Assembly: GCA_029834535.1 (NCBI GenBank)
Contig: JAQMWT010000063.1
Span: forward strand, 1 to 64,000
DNA length: 64,000 nt
Direction: 5' to 3'
Source of the DNA: Chrysophaeum taylorii
Lineage: Eukaryota; Sar; Pelagophyceae; Pelagomonadales; Pelagomonadaceae
The notes under the pieces were generated by a model that worked only from the letters and a program-made list of their open reading frames with translations, was not told the DNA's origin and did no database searches. The translations under genes and the position numbers were made by a program. Positions 32,267-44,654 of this stretch are shown here, in pieces (within the stretch, counting starts at the first letter, position 1; each line of letters starts with the position of its first letter).

Positions 32267-33763
32267 ATTAGAAGGTCTCGTCGCCCCCCCTTGATTTTGC
32301 GGAGCTCGGCCTCGCGGGCGTGGAGGAGAGATGTGAGGTGGGAAACTTGGGTCTTGAGGTTCCTATTTTCCGCCTCGACCTTGTCGAGCTGCTGGAGGAC
32401 GAAGGCGGTGTCGTCGGCGAGGAGAGGGGTGTCCGACGAGGAGGAGGAGGAGGAGCCGCCGAGGGCGCGTTCGATCGCGGCTTTGATGCGGAGGAGGGGC
32501 TGCTCGACGGCGATTTCCTCTTCGCCAGAAGAAGAGTCTTTGACGGGCGGAAGAGTGCGCGAGCGTTCGCGGCGGCGGCCGACGGCGAAAAAGCGCTCGT
32601 CGCGCTTCGGCGACACCGGGCGACCCGATCGCAAGATGAGCCTCTCTAATTGGTCGAGAGCTGCCGCGAGCGCGGCGCGTTCGTCGGCGCCCAACGACGC
32701 CGGCTGCTCTCTCGCCGCTTTGAGTTGACCCTTGAGGTCGTCGACTTGCGCCCTGTACGACGCGATCTGGGACTCGGCGTCGACCACCGAATTCTTGCGC
32801 GCCGTCTGCACGACCTTCTTGGCTCGCGACGCGAACATTAGCGTCGCCGCCGTTTCTTCGGCGGCTTCGGGAGCTAAAGCGACCGTGCAGACGACCGCGA
32901 CTCTCGCGTTTCCGCCCAACGCGGGCTGCAGCAGGCGGGTGAGCTTCGAGTCGCGGTAGGGAATGTGCGCGTGCCCGTCGGCGAGTTTCGCGACCACGAG
33001 CGCGAGCGCGTGCAGGGATTTGTTTATGTACTTCCCTTCGCGGCTTCGGGCGGCGGACCCCCCTTTCTCCGAGCCCGCGAGGTCGACGAAGGACAAGGTT
33101 GCCGTCAGCGTCGTGGAGGCCTTGGACTCGATCGAAAGTCGCAAGATCGCATGCGACCTCGAGCTCCGCGCGTTCGCGTCCGTACTTCCGACGTGCCTCC
33201 GCTGCTCGCCTCTCACGATCACCGCGTACACGTCGCCGATCGACGCCACAGATTCTTCGGTGACGTTCTCGATGCGATCATCGACAAAGCGCGGCGTCCG
33301 GTCGCTCAACAGATCGCGCACTGTTTCGTTATACACTTCCAGATACGAAACGCGGAGCGCGTAAACGCACTCCGTTTCTTCGAGTTCGATGTATTCGAAA
33401 CACTCTTCGACGGCCAGAGGAATCAGCCCCGGCTCCTGCGGCGTGCCCTGCATCGTGTGCGTCTTCCCCGTTGCTGTCTGGCCGTACGCGACAACCGCGC
33501 CGTGGTACCCGCGCATCGCGTCCACCACAATACTCCGCGCCACCGATTCGTAAACGGTTTCGTTTCCGCACGTCGCATCGAATATGCGATCCAAGCTGAA
33601 CGTTCGCTTCGGTCCCGTGATCCGCGACCCCTCCACGCCCCATGCCTCACCTTTCTCATCCGGCCGCGCCGGCCGCACGCGCACCTACACGGTTGGTTGT
33701 CTTTGCGTTTGCTGGGCTCCAGCAGACACATACCGACACTTGTATGCGCTGCTTACTGCTCAT
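32267..33763 (-). CDS. Kinesin motor protein, kinesin-7-like, right copy
   Basis: Mirror of 8,477-9,977 with exon 1 at 33,734-33,763 and the 49-bp intron at 33,685-33,733. The motor motifs are all present. It differs by a short in-frame loss in the loop after DLAGSEK (GGSAARS here, AGGSAARS on the left). The length of a G-run just before the stop also differs; as sequenced here the frame continues to about 32,233. The annotated stop is the mirror of the left copy's TAA. Confidence 0.9.
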
Positions 33764-33906
33764 TCATTCATTTTGGTTCAAAAACTAGCCCTCTCGATCG
33801 AAGACAGAAATAATCATTTTTCGGGTGATTCGTCGTAATGCGTGCGGCGCGAAACCGTCGTCGCCAGCTCATCATCAGTATGTTGTTGTTCTTTTTTGAT
33901 ACTAAA

Positions 33907-33935
33907 CGCACGCACGCACGCACGCACGCACGCAT
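33907..33935. repeat. (CGCA)n microsatellite (right arm)
   Basis: Mirror of 8,307-8,335. Confidence 0.85.
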
Positions 33936-34138
33936 TGGGAAGTTCAATAATGTGCGCGTCACGTCTTCTCTTCCGTATTTTTTGTTTTTAAAAGCGTCCT
34001 CCTATAGAAAGAGAAAATGACCACCTTTCTTCCTCCTATAGGACGCACGCACAAGTGCAGGCATCATCGATATGGTGGTGCGGGCGATGACGCATATGAT
34101 GTATCGGAGATCGGAAAATAAGTGTCGAGTCGGAGACT

Positions 34139-34890
34139 CAGGGATCCATGACCACCGCAGCGTCGATGACGCGCGCGACCTTTCGGACTGCGTCGCGGCC
34201 GAACCACTGGGCGAACCACTGGGCGAACCACTCGAGGAGCTCTGTGGGGTTGTTGAGTTGACTTGGAGGGGTCGCATATCCATATGTGCCATGCGCGAAA
34301 CATATCCTGATGGCTCGGCGGCTGTCTCACGGCCTTGGCCCGCTTGACCTCAAGCTCGTTGCCTTGTCGGGACGAGGGGTGGCGGTACGCGCGCTTCCGG
34401 CCGCCTCGAGACTGTCGAGCTCGACACAGTTCACCATCGGCAGCTCCGCCCCATAATAAAGACGCCCACGAGATTTCCAGACTGGTCTTGGAGCTCCGGT
34501 GGGAACTCCTCGATGACGACATCGACGACTTGCCTCCAGGTAGAACTTGTTGATGATGCCTGAATTTTGACTATTCGACCGCGCGCGCGGAAGACGCCGG
34601 CATCATCGTTGGAAGCTTTGAAAATGGAGCTTGGAAACAGGGCCGCTTGGAGCAAGGTGTCGCGGCTCACCCCACAGCAATATGACAGTACCTCGATATT
34701 GCCGGAGCAAATCCTCAGATAAATCGGCCGCAAACTCATCCTCCGTTCCAACGAAAGCTCGTTGCAGGCGAAAAAACCAGAACCGATCCGCTGCACCTAA
34801 AAGCGTCTCTACGGCCGCGAAATCGATAACGAAGGAGAGTTTGTCGGGTTACGCCTCGGGCACTCTGGGCGACGCACTGCGGCCTCGGCT
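34139..34890 (-). CDS. Coding-like tract, unknown protein (right copy)
   Basis: Mirror of 7,350-8,101, essentially identical, including the frame changes and the tandem WFAQ duplication. Confidence 0.35.
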
Positions 34891-35850
34891 CTTGAGAGAA
34901 TTATTGGACACGTAGCAGGGTTTCAGGATTGCAACAACGGTTGAGGATTAGGGTTATACAAGTTTTTTCGGCCTGCAAAGAAAGAGGTGCGTGCGGATGC
35001 GGATGCCGCTGATGTTAGAGCCATTCAATGGACGTCGTCGTTTGAATGAATGACTCGACTCGACTCGACTCGACTCTAGGGAGCTCGCAATTGTACAAGC
35101 AAGTCACTGCCGGCGGCGACCACGCAGGGAGAACTGTACCGCCAGAGTCGCGAGCGAATATTGTTGCACAAGGATCTCGAGACAGCGCGGCGTCCGTTGA
35201 GTTCGCTGCTGCGAGAAGAATGTCTCGAGATCCCGCGTTCGTTGCGAATCGAGGAAAGTCAAGGACCACACTTCCCAAGCGACGTGGCGATCAGTGGGAA
35301 GCAACGGGTCGCTTCCCATTTGTCGCCTCTTGTTTGCAAAGATGACCGAGCCCTTGGTGAGCGTAGTTTGAGGCGTGGAGAGAGAGAGGGTAGTCGATCG
35401 ATCACTAGTTTGAGGTCGACGACCCGTACACCAACGAGATTGGCGAGCGGCTGGTTGGAATCGTCGCGAACAACACTCTCCTCAGATGCTGCTGCCAACG
35501 CGGGCGAGTGTGTAGGGATGCATGAGATCGATCAGGTCGCGTGTCCTATCATGCAAAGAAATCGACGTTCGTGCGCTCGAGATTGTGGAATCTGTTCGAA
35601 AAGTGCGCTAGGCCGACTCGATTTGTAGAAAGAGGAGTGGGCGTTCATCACACACAAGGCGACCGTGAGGGTCTAAAGCACCGCCGGCCAGAAGAGGTTA
35701 AGAAGGATGTCGGAAGATGAGTTAAGCGGCGGCATGCATGAGAGAGGGTCCCAGGAAGGCGAACCATAGGATCTGTCACCACCCGCCGGTGGTGGTTTGT
35801 TGAAAAAAAAGTCCAAGGCCCGTGTGGCGAGGCTGGCTTTCTCAAAGGCA
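34891..35850. other. No gene recognised (right arm)
   Basis: Mirror of 6,401-7,349, including the GAGTC-type pentanucleotide repeat at about 35,053-35,078. Several short frames on both strands, none supported. Confidence 0.5.
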
Positions 35851-36105
35851 GGGTCGGATAAGAAAGTTCGTACGAGCCGTTAACTATGTTTCAGTTTGTA
35901 CTAAGACATACTCAACGGATCGCTGAGCTATGTTCATTTGTACTCAAGCAGTATGTGCCGCCACGCCGCGAGATCGTCGCGATGGAACTAGTCCCCATAG
36001 TGAAGTCGGCATCCTTTCGTCCCCTCACGCAAAAAAAGGAAAAAGCCCACGCGTTGTAGGACCCGTCGTTGCGGCGCGGGCTAGTCTCGTTTTCTTATCC
36101 GACCC
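35851..36105. mobile_element. MITE-like element (right arm)
   Basis: Mirror of 6,148-6,400 with the same 15-bp terminal inverted repeats. It lies 72 bp upstream of the sulfotransferase A start. Confidence 0.5.
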
Positions 36106-36177
36106 TATTGACAAAGGTGCGGCATTCCAATACTACCCGGGGTAAGTGTGGTGAGGCGCGTCGCCACAAAACAAACT

Positions 36178-37059
36178 ATGGGTCCGCCGGGATTGGCCCA
36201 GAACGCCGCGGTCGTCGCGAAGGGTATGTTTGGCAAGGCGCAGGTGGCTCCCGCGGCCTCGGAGCCTCTCCACGTGATCGGGGCCGGCCTCGGCCGCACT
36301 GGCACGTCCTCGCTCAAGCTGGCACTGGAATCGCTTGGTCTCAAAGTTTATCATATGCGCGAAAACATCAGCAACCAGCACTGGCCTCTGTGGCGGGCGT
36401 GGTCGCGTTCCACGTCACCCGAAGAGAGCGCGCGCGCAATCGAGGGCATCGCACGCGGGCTTTCGTCGCACGGCTTCAACGCTACCACCGATTTCCCGGC
36501 GTGTATGGTCTATAAGGAACTCCTCGACCTGTACCCGTCAGCCAAGGTCGTGCTGAGCGTGCGCTCGAGCGGCGAGGTCTGGGCGACGTCGGTCTTGAGC
36601 ACCATCGCACGGTTCGTGCCCTTGATGCGCTACCCCCCGTGGAGCTTCTTCGAAGGCAAAGTCTTCGACGTCGGCGTTATTAACTATGGTTGGGAACTCC
36701 TCGGAGCACCGCCTGTCGGGGGCCTCCCGCTGCAAAAGGATCTGGCTGCAGCCCACGATTCGTGGATCGACAAGGTGCGCGCCACGGTGCCACCGGACAA
36801 GCTACTAATCCACGAAGCCAAACACGGCTGGAAACCGCTCTGCGAATTTCTAGCGCCGGAATTCGAGCAGCCCTGTGCCGACATTCTTGCGTCAGGGGTG
36901 CCGTATCCGCACGCCAACGACACCGTGCTGATGCAGAGGTTCATCGTCGTCGTGCAGGCCGTCTCTTTCTTCTTCTGCGCTTCCCCGCTCCTCCTCCTCC
37001 TCCTCTGTGTCCGCTCCCTTGTCCTGAAACGCTGCGGCAGCAAGTCAAAGCGCCCCTAA
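36178..37059 (+). CDS. Sulfotransferase A (Sulfotransfer_4-like), intact right copy
   Basis: 293 aa from the first ATG in frame. The P-loop-like PAPS 5'-phosphate motif GAGLGRTGTSSLKLALE lies at about residues 35-51, followed by YHMRE. A second strand-turn motif VVLSVRSSGEVW is in the expected 3'-phosphate-binding position. Helical sequence follows and includes HDSWIDKVRATVP and HEAKHGWKPLCEFL. Near the C-terminus there is one hydrophobic segment (about 252-280, Leu-rich), then a basic tail (KRCGSKSKRP). This matches the Sulfotransfer_4 family (P-loop sulfotransferases of the GRTGTxS type) plus a C-terminal membrane anchor. The acceptor substrate is unknown. This is the best copy of a local three-member family (see 45.2 kb and 48.6 kb). 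Confidence 0.88.
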   Translation: MGPPGLAQNAAVVAKGMFGKAQVAPAASEPLHVIGAGLGRTGTSSLKLALESLGLKVYHMRENISNQHWPLWRAWSRSTSPEESARAIEGIARGLSSHGFNATTDFPACMVYKELLDLYPSAKVVLSVRSSGEVWATSVLSTIARFVPLMRYPPWSFFEGKVFDVGVINYGWELLGAPPVGGLPLQKDLAAAHDSWIDKVRATVPPDKLLIHEAKHGWKPLCEFLAPEFEQPCADILASGVPYPHANDTVLMQRFIVVVQAVSFFFCASPLLLLLLCVRSLVLKRCGSKSKRP

Positions 37060-37064
37060 CCCTA

Positions 37065-38030
37065 ACACCATCAGCCCTTTCCTCTCTCTGTCTATTCTCT
37101 TTTTTCTTCGGCAATGTAATTTTGTGGTGTGGCACAACAACCTCTTGAACTTTTATTCAAAAAAAGAAGCCAAAAAAAGAAGAAGCTGTGTGTCCTTCCT
37201 TCCTTCCTTCGACGAGTAGCGTCGTTATCGGTCGAATCCAGACTGACTTTTCGCGTTTGACCGAGAGGTACTGAGCGGGCGAAGACTTTTCGCCTCGAGC
37301 ACCACCACGCGACTCGCTGTACCGCCGAAGCCAATGCCCGACGACGTCGGAAGCACAAACCTCGCAACTGGCTTTACACACAACGCCTGTTGTGTGACAA
37401 GGAAGGTGACAAGTTGATGACCTGACGGTCTGGAATGAGGACTAGTGCTGTCTGCGTGTGCTAAGGTGCCTGGTGCACGGGATCCCAGCAGTTCGGGTCG
37501 AAGACCACACGCGTGTGCGTGCGTCCTTGCGATACTGCCGCTGGATACTCGCAGTCTTTCTCAAGATACCAGAAGAAAAAGTCTTTTTCGAGAGCTCGAG
37601 GCCCGCGACGTGGGCACTCGGCGCGCAAGCTGGGGCGTCAAGTGTGTCACGGATTTAAACTACAGAAGTTCTCGCAAAAGAGAGTGCATTCCTCTTTTGT
37701 AGACACGCAAATTGTAGAAATCATCGACCCATCGACATCGGCAAACCATCGCTGTCCTCGAATGGTCCGATGTCGTTGTCATCACCAATGTCGCAAAGTT
37801 CGTACGGGCGACGACGTACCGGCAGCATGGAGGAGATTTTTAACTTCTCCGGCGTCGGTTCGAAGTCCCAACCTTCTCAACGAACCAGTCGTCGTACGAG
37901 CCACGATATATTGCCAGCCATTTCAGAGTTATAAAGGTAGTAGAAGCTTCTGAGCAGAAGGCGCTACGAGTGCCTGGCTTTGGCGACAAGAAGATGGTGA
38001 TGGTGCTCTTCGAGCTGAAAAGAACCACGA
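37065..38030. other. Unresolved coding-like stretch (right arm)
   Basis: Mirror of 4,157-5,200. It contains the sulfotransferase 3' flank with T-rich runs. No supported gene. Confidence 0.3.
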
Positions 38031-38033
38031 ATA

Positions 38034-38640
38034 CTATGAAAAAAACACGCGGCAACACGCGTTGTTACGGACGCGTAGTTTATGCCACAGCTTCAGGTTT
38101 CTCAAGTCACTAAACCCTCCTAGTGAATGTAAACCACCACACAAAAAGTCTGGTGATTTAAAGTGAACACTGTCGTGGCGATCGTGGAACCTTGGTGAAG
38201 TGAACGCCACCGTTTCTTTTTTTATTTTTCTTTTTTGAGTGCCCGTGCCGTACCCTGCCGCGGCCCGTCGGTTCCGTGCCCCCCGCCCGCGTTTGCCTGG
38301 GTCTGGTGCTCTAAGGCTCATTCGTGCGTCACGGCGAAGGACGAGGTCAACAGCAGTGGGTGGTACTCTGTATTTCTTACCTTCGGCGATGTGAAAGACC
38401 TTGGTATCTACGACTTGTTCTTCCTCATCAGCCTCCATATCCGAAAACACTTCAGGGATAGTGCTCCCGGCGTTCTTGAACTCGGTTTTGGCGAGGTCGC
38501 TGTGCTTGATCCGGACCGCCGCAATTAAATTTTTGTTCGTGAGCAGTGGGGCAGCTCGTTCTTCTCGACCGCGCCGACCAAGTTGTTTCCCTGGTTGATC
38601 GTCCATTTTTGCCGGGCATCTTCGACGTTAGCATCGACAT
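38034..38640 (-). CDS. Hypothetical basic/acidic protein (right copy)
   Basis: Mirror of 3,644-4,156. The shared core (GKQLGRRGREER through AAAGYGTGTQ) is intact. The N- and C-terminal frames differ from the left copy because of short indels at C- and A-runs. Family not recognised. Confidence 0.4.
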
Positions 38641-38879
38641 CGGCTCGTTCTTGTGCTCCTCATTCTCTTCCGCCTTTCCTCCTCATCATCAACATTATTG
38701 TTCACCTCTAGTTCGAATCCAGCTTGCGCGGCTCCATTTCGCTCATCAGACGAGGGTCAGCCCGTCACATCGTGAGTGAATGTGAACGTGAACACGAAGG
38801 GGCAGAAATTCTGGTGAAGTGAAGTCAACCTGGTGAAGTGCGCGCTGGAGAGCTCCACAAAACTAACCCCTGCATGCGG

Positions 38880-39400
38880 AGCTTTGGCGACATTTAAAGA
38901 CAAACAAACATACGGGCGGGGCCCGCCCTCTCTTCGCCTGCCCCACGACCCGGCGATGACCCCGACTAGGTCCCGCGTACTTATCTCCGCCCGTCAGGCA
39001 CATCCCTCCTACCCCACGAACCCACCCACATCCTTCATACTCCCCACATACACCCACCCCCCTCTTAGCAGTCGACATTTACAGACAAACTCCCCACATC
39101 CCCCATACCCCACAAACCCACCCACATCCTTCATGCTCCCCACACACACACCCCTCTTAGCAGTCGACATTTAAAGACAAACTCCCCACTCACACCCCCC
39201 TCTTAGCAGTCGACATTTAAAGACAAACTCCTTATCTCCGCCCGTCAGGCACATCCCTCATACTCCACAAACCCACCCACATCCTTCATGCTCCCCACAC
39301 ACACACCCCTCTTAGCAGTCGACATTTAAAGACAAACAGACAGACAGACAAACAGACAGACAAACATCTGTCGATTAGTAGTAAGGACTGTGAATGGCGT
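38880..39400. repeat. Minisatellite with GTCGACATTTAAAGACA motif (right arm)
   Basis: Mirror of 2,890-3,400, ending next to the Copia element with (GACA)n. Unit number and spacer runs vary slightly between arms. Confidence 0.85.
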
Positions 39401-39422
39401 CATCCATCCACCCTATAGGTAG

Positions 39423-39517
39423 TGTGACAACAGGAGTGGGGCGTTATCTAGCGATAAGGGAATGACGTAGGGATACTGGATACGTGGTGCAGGGATAAGT
39501 GTCATAGCTTCCTCACA
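39423..39517 (-). repeat. Copia 3' LTR (right arm)
   Basis: 95 bp, TG...CA boundaries when read on the minus strand, adjacent to GGTAG. Confidence 0.88.
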
Positions 39518-42500
39518 CAGGTGCTGGAAAAGAAAGAAAAGGAAAAGGGGGTAAGTGAGGTCCTCACACAGGTGCTGGAAAAGAAAGAAAAGGGAAAAGG
39601 GGTAAGTGAGACGCTCACAGAGGAGAAGCTTGAAGGAAGACGTCAGGAGAGACACTGTGGCAGAAAGAGACAGGAGATGTCGGGCGAAGTCACGAGGTGA
39701 GGTAACGAGCACGAAGCCGGGGAAAGGGAGGAGCTTCCGTACTGCGGGTGGAGATATCGCTAAGGTTGTCAAGGCGGGGAATGTGTTGGAGATCAATGAT
39801 GTGGTTGCGATGATACTCGGCGGTGCTGTAAAAGCGAATGTCAACATGGCGGGTGCGCCGCGTGAGACATTGGAGACGGACTTGGGTGACGGTGGTGCTA
39901 TTATCGACATACATTGGGACCGTGTGACGAGGGAGATCAAAGTCATCAAAAAGTTTGAGAAGCCAAGAGAGCTCAGCAGTAGCGGCGTAAAGAGCGAGCA
40001 ATTCAGCTTCAAAAGAGGAGCGGGCGAGGAGGTACTGCGAGCGTCAGCAGTAGGCTATCATAGAGCCAGCAAGGAGAAAACAAAAGCCAGTAGTGGAGTG
40101 GCGGTCATCAGGGTCGTCGACCCAGCTGGAGTCGGAATAACCACAGAGACGAAGGGTAGAATCGCGACCAAGAACAAGGACAAGATCTTGAGAACCATTG
40201 AGATAACGAAGGGTATGGGATAAAGCGTGCCAGAGGGGTTTACCAGGATTGTGTGAAAAACGCGCACACTGATTGACGGACCAAGTGATATCAGGGCGAG
40301 TCATGACGGAAATAAATAAAACACAGCCAACAACACGACGAAAAGGGATGCGTGCCATGAAGACGTGATCGGGAGAGCCAGGAGCAGGACAATCAGCCGC
40401 AGAAATGTGAAGACCTTTGGGAGCGGGAGTCAGTTCTGGTTTACTGTTGATGAAGCGATGTTCGGTTAGGATTTCACGGATAGCATAGGAATGGTCGATA
40501 GTGAGCGTGCGACGTGGGCGATCACGCGTAATGCGGAGACCAACGTAAGTGGTTAGATCAAGCTCGTTGACGTCAGTGAAGGTGCGGAAACGGAGGAAGA
40601 AGGCTTGGTAATGGCCAAGGCAATGACGAGGGTGCGCCACAAGAAGATCATCAACGACAAGAACGAGACGTAGGACAACGGTAGAATTAGGCACGAGCTT
40701 GTAACTGCAAGTGTCACCAGATCCGCGGACGAAGCCACAATCAGTGACAAGGAAGCGTTCCAAATAAAGCCACCAATTACGACAAGCTTGTTTGCAACCA
40801 TACCAAGAGCGACGGAGCTTGTAAACGATTTTGGAACCATCGGTGGGTTGGCGAGGAGCATAGCCTTCAGGTGGCCAGACATAGATGTCTTCGTCAATGG
40901 GAGCTTGGATAAAAGCGGAGCTGACATCCAACTTGTGCAAATCCCAGTCATGAACAGCAACAAAAGTTAGAAAGAAACGGATGGTGACGATGTTGGCAAC
41001 TGGCGAATATGTATCGTGATAATCAATGCCGTGAACCTGGGTGTAACCGCGGACAACGAGGCGAGCCTTGTACGATTTGAAGCGGCCAGATTCATACTTC
41101 TTGCGGAGGATCCACTTGAGGGTACAGATGTTGCCAGAAAAAGTCGAAGGAACGCGAACAACATCCCAGCAACCAAGCTGACCGAGGGAATGATATTTTT
41201 TGGCGATGGCTTGCAACCAGCCAGGACGCTCAGGATTTGGCTGAGCTAAAGCTTCGCGTAAATGGGTGGAGGTGATAGCTCCATCGTCAATGTATGAATA
41301 CTGAGAGGTTTCTTCGGAAGCAGAGTAATGAACATGGACAGCTTGGGGATCAACAAGGGTATGAGCTAGACAAAGGGGAAGGAAGACATAATGAACTAAC
41401 AAACGAAAGCTAGAATTAGAGACACACAGAGAGTGACATGAAGAAACAGAATCGACATTACGTGGGGGACAAACAGAATTGACATTGCGTTGTGGACAAA
41501 CGCTAGAATGAAAGTTCGATGGTTTGTTTGTGTTTGGTGGTAATGCGCTTTGGTCGACTTTGCGCGGTCGGCCCCGTTTGGCTCGACGTAATGGTGCACT
41601 TTTCGTATTGTCCGTTGACGGTTGTGGTATTGTTTCTGGGGTGATCAGTCCCGATAAGGCCGGCTCCTGATCATCAAAAACAGAAGCAAAGGGAGCAACA
41701 GCAGAAGACAACGAGGGTCATAATAAAATAAGTCAGGGAAACGAGAATCCACAAGAGGAGGAGGAAGGGGTTGGGAGGACAGAGACTTACGCATGGCAAA
41801 ATTTTCGTCAAAAACAACGTCAATAGATGTATGGATGACGGACCGGTAGAGCGTTGAAGCAAGATGCGATAACCAGGTCCGGCAGAGGGATACCCAATGA
41901 AGATACCTGTTATAGCTTTGGTAGGCCATTTGTCGCCAGTAAGAATTGCAGCAGGACAGCCCCAAACTACGAAGAAAATCGACAGGGGGGAGAGTTTCAT
42001 GTATCATTTCATATGGCGTCATATATCCAGGGTTAGAGGCGTTTGGCATGCGCTCAGAGATGAAGTCAGCCCTTTCCATGGCCCAACGCCAAAAATCAGG
42101 GGGGCGGTGCGCATGCACCAAAAGAGTGCGAGTAATATCAGCAGTTGCGCGATGAGAGCGTTCCACAACACCAGAAAAAGCGTGCGCCTGCGAAGTTTTG
42201 GACTGAGCAGCAGGAGCCCGTTTGAGGGCGTTGCCCAGACAGAAGGTTTCGAATTGGCCCATAAGAGAGCGGTCACGATCGGTGTAGATGAGGGCGATGC
42301 GATATCCAAATGGGCGAACCACGGTAGACAGAAAAAGTTAGAGTTGACGAGCGTTCGTAAGTGAATCGTGGCGGGGGGCAAAGTAACGTGTGCGGCGGCG
42401 CGTATGATCATCAACAAACGTAAGGATGGGACGGTCTTGGTAGATGAAAGAAGGAACTTCGGTAAACATGAGATCTGCGTGGTTAGTAAGATAAGGAGCA

Positions 42501-44654
42501 ACGGCACGTGGACGGGACAAAGGCTCGGTGGCAGGAAGAGAGGTGGAAGTGGAGGCATGTGCTTTGCGTTGGCCAACATGCGCAGCATGCATTTTACCTA
42601 GAGCACAAGCAGGACGAAAAGAAAGAGACGCGGAGCTGGGGAAAAGCGGTGCGCCAACAGCGAGAGAAGACAAACGTCGGATATAAGAGGGACTATAGTG
42701 ACCAAGACGAGCATGCCAAAGGTCGAAGGTAAGTTGGGTGCGTTGAGACACAACGGGAAACGCACAAGGGTCGTGTACGCGAGGGCAAGAAGAAAATGCC
42801 ACAAACGGAGAAACGAAGTCCGCGTAGGGCGCAGCGGTCGTATTGCCGATCCAACAGACGATCAAAAGAAGACCACAGCGACGAAGCAGGGGAATAACGT
42901 GATGCGTTTGGCGATGACGTAAGATTCGTTGCGGATGAGTAGGGCCATCATCCTGAATCGTATGACAATCGTAACCAACTTGCTTAAGGGCATGATCCGA
43001 AAGAATCCGTTTGTCACCAAGGCCAGGAGAGATGAGGGTATGCGGGAACGCGACATGGATGCCATGAGGGGCGGAAAGAGTAGGTGCAGGAGAAGGAAGA
43101 CCACGATTGTCAAGAGGACCAATTGAAGGGAACGTTAAGTGAGCAGTGCCAGAACCAGAAACAGAGCCAGTGCCGATAGCAGAAGTGATTGAGTGCTGTT
43201 GAGTGTTGTCAAGGTCAGTGAAAGTCAGTGAAACCAGCAGGGGAATTGAAGAGATTGACGTTGGCACCTGTATCGTAGACAACGAGGCGAAGGTTGTTGC
43301 TGTGAAGGTAATCGCGTTCACGGGCTGTGAGCAGAGCGGTAAGGGCATTGGTGGAGGAAAGGACTTGGTGAATGGAGGGGGGGATGGAAAGAAGATGGAA
43401 ATTGAAAGACGGATAGGTGGGTGCAGAAAGAGATGGGTCAGGAGGGGATATGGCGGTGGAAGGCGGGACATAGGGTGTGGTGGAGGGTGGCAACGCAAGA
43501 AGCGGCGGAGAGGGTTGAGAGGGGGGCAAGAGTGGGATGGGGGCGGAAAGATAGTTTTGGTAGAATGGTGGAGTGGGTCGAGGTGGGTATTGGGGGTTGG
43601 GTCGAAGTGGGTATGGGGGACGAGGGCGAGAGCGGGCTGCGGCTTGGGAGAGGAGATAGCGGTGGCGCTTACGACAATCCTTCTTGTGATGGCCAGGAAT
43701 ACCACAAAAGTGACAAAGGTCAGTAGGGCGTGGGCGCTTGCGAGGGAAAGAGCCACGGGAAAATGGAGGTGAAGGCCTGGAATGGAAAGGTGGGCGAGGG
43801 CTGGAACGTTGTTGGAAGCGCAAAGCATTGAGACGATGAAGGCATTTATCAGAAGGATGGTTGGTACGACCGCAAAAGTTGCAACGTTCACGACGGCGGG
43901 GACCCTCACGGAGAGTAGCATGGACAAGCGCAGACTTGGTCTGAAGATAATCGAAGACTTTACTGTTTATGCGATCAACGAAACCATCATATGTGCGCAG
44001 TTTAGGGTCAAGGGCAATAAGATCCTTAGATAAGATCGAGTCGGGGATTTTTGTCTAGAGCAATTGCAATGCAAGAGTGTCAGGGAAATCTTGATGATGC
44101 CGAGCAACTTGAACACCGGTGATGAACTTGTTAAGAAAAGACTCAAGTTCATCAATATTGTTGCATACCAAGGAATGCTAGGAAGCAATTGCAGACTGAG
44201 CGACACGATCCCCATGGCCCATGTAAACATCGGTAATGCGCTTGTAAAGCCGCGTGAAGTTCATATCGCGGTTTTCACGGATATCCGCACGATCAGTATC
44301 ATGCATCGGGAGCGCCATGAACAGTGCAGAGTACCAACGTTGCTGCTGGCTTGACACCAATTTCTTCTTCAGAGCAGCCAGAGGTGGAAATGCTGGTCCA
44401 AGCGTCGTTGGTCAAAATAATGCGATCGCCGGTAGAAATGATCATGTTTTCAAGACGACGTCTCCATTGGTGGAAAAAAAGATGTCGCTCACCGCTGAAG
44501 GCATCAAGTTTTTGCGAAAGCTTGCTAACTTTAATTTCGATCGAGGACATGATCGACGAGAACGAACCGAACACGTAGCAATGAACTGAAGCCGATGAGG
44601 AGTCGCCGTGGAGTCAAGCACAGGTTCGATCGAAACGAACGAACACTGCTGCCA

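Larger units (their letters stand above)
22085..42318. repeat. Right arm of giant inverted duplication
   Basis: Reverse complement of the left arm. From about 26.0 kb outward it matches almost base for base. From 22.1 to about 25.8 kb it is deletion-rich. The mirrored region is interrupted only because the window begins at base 1; the Copia element of this arm continues to 44,815, and where the true palindrome edge lies cannot be seen. Confidence 0.95.

Noticed and set aside
38034-38606. SERBP1/Stm1-like RNA-binding protein
   Set aside because: The Arg/Gly-rich tail is suggestive, but no defining motif is present and the frame is uncertain, so it is left as hypothetical.
1-42318. Organelle-type inverted repeat
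   Set aside because: No rRNA, tRNA or organelle genes. U2 snRNA, introns, a Copia element and kinesin indicate nuclear DNA.
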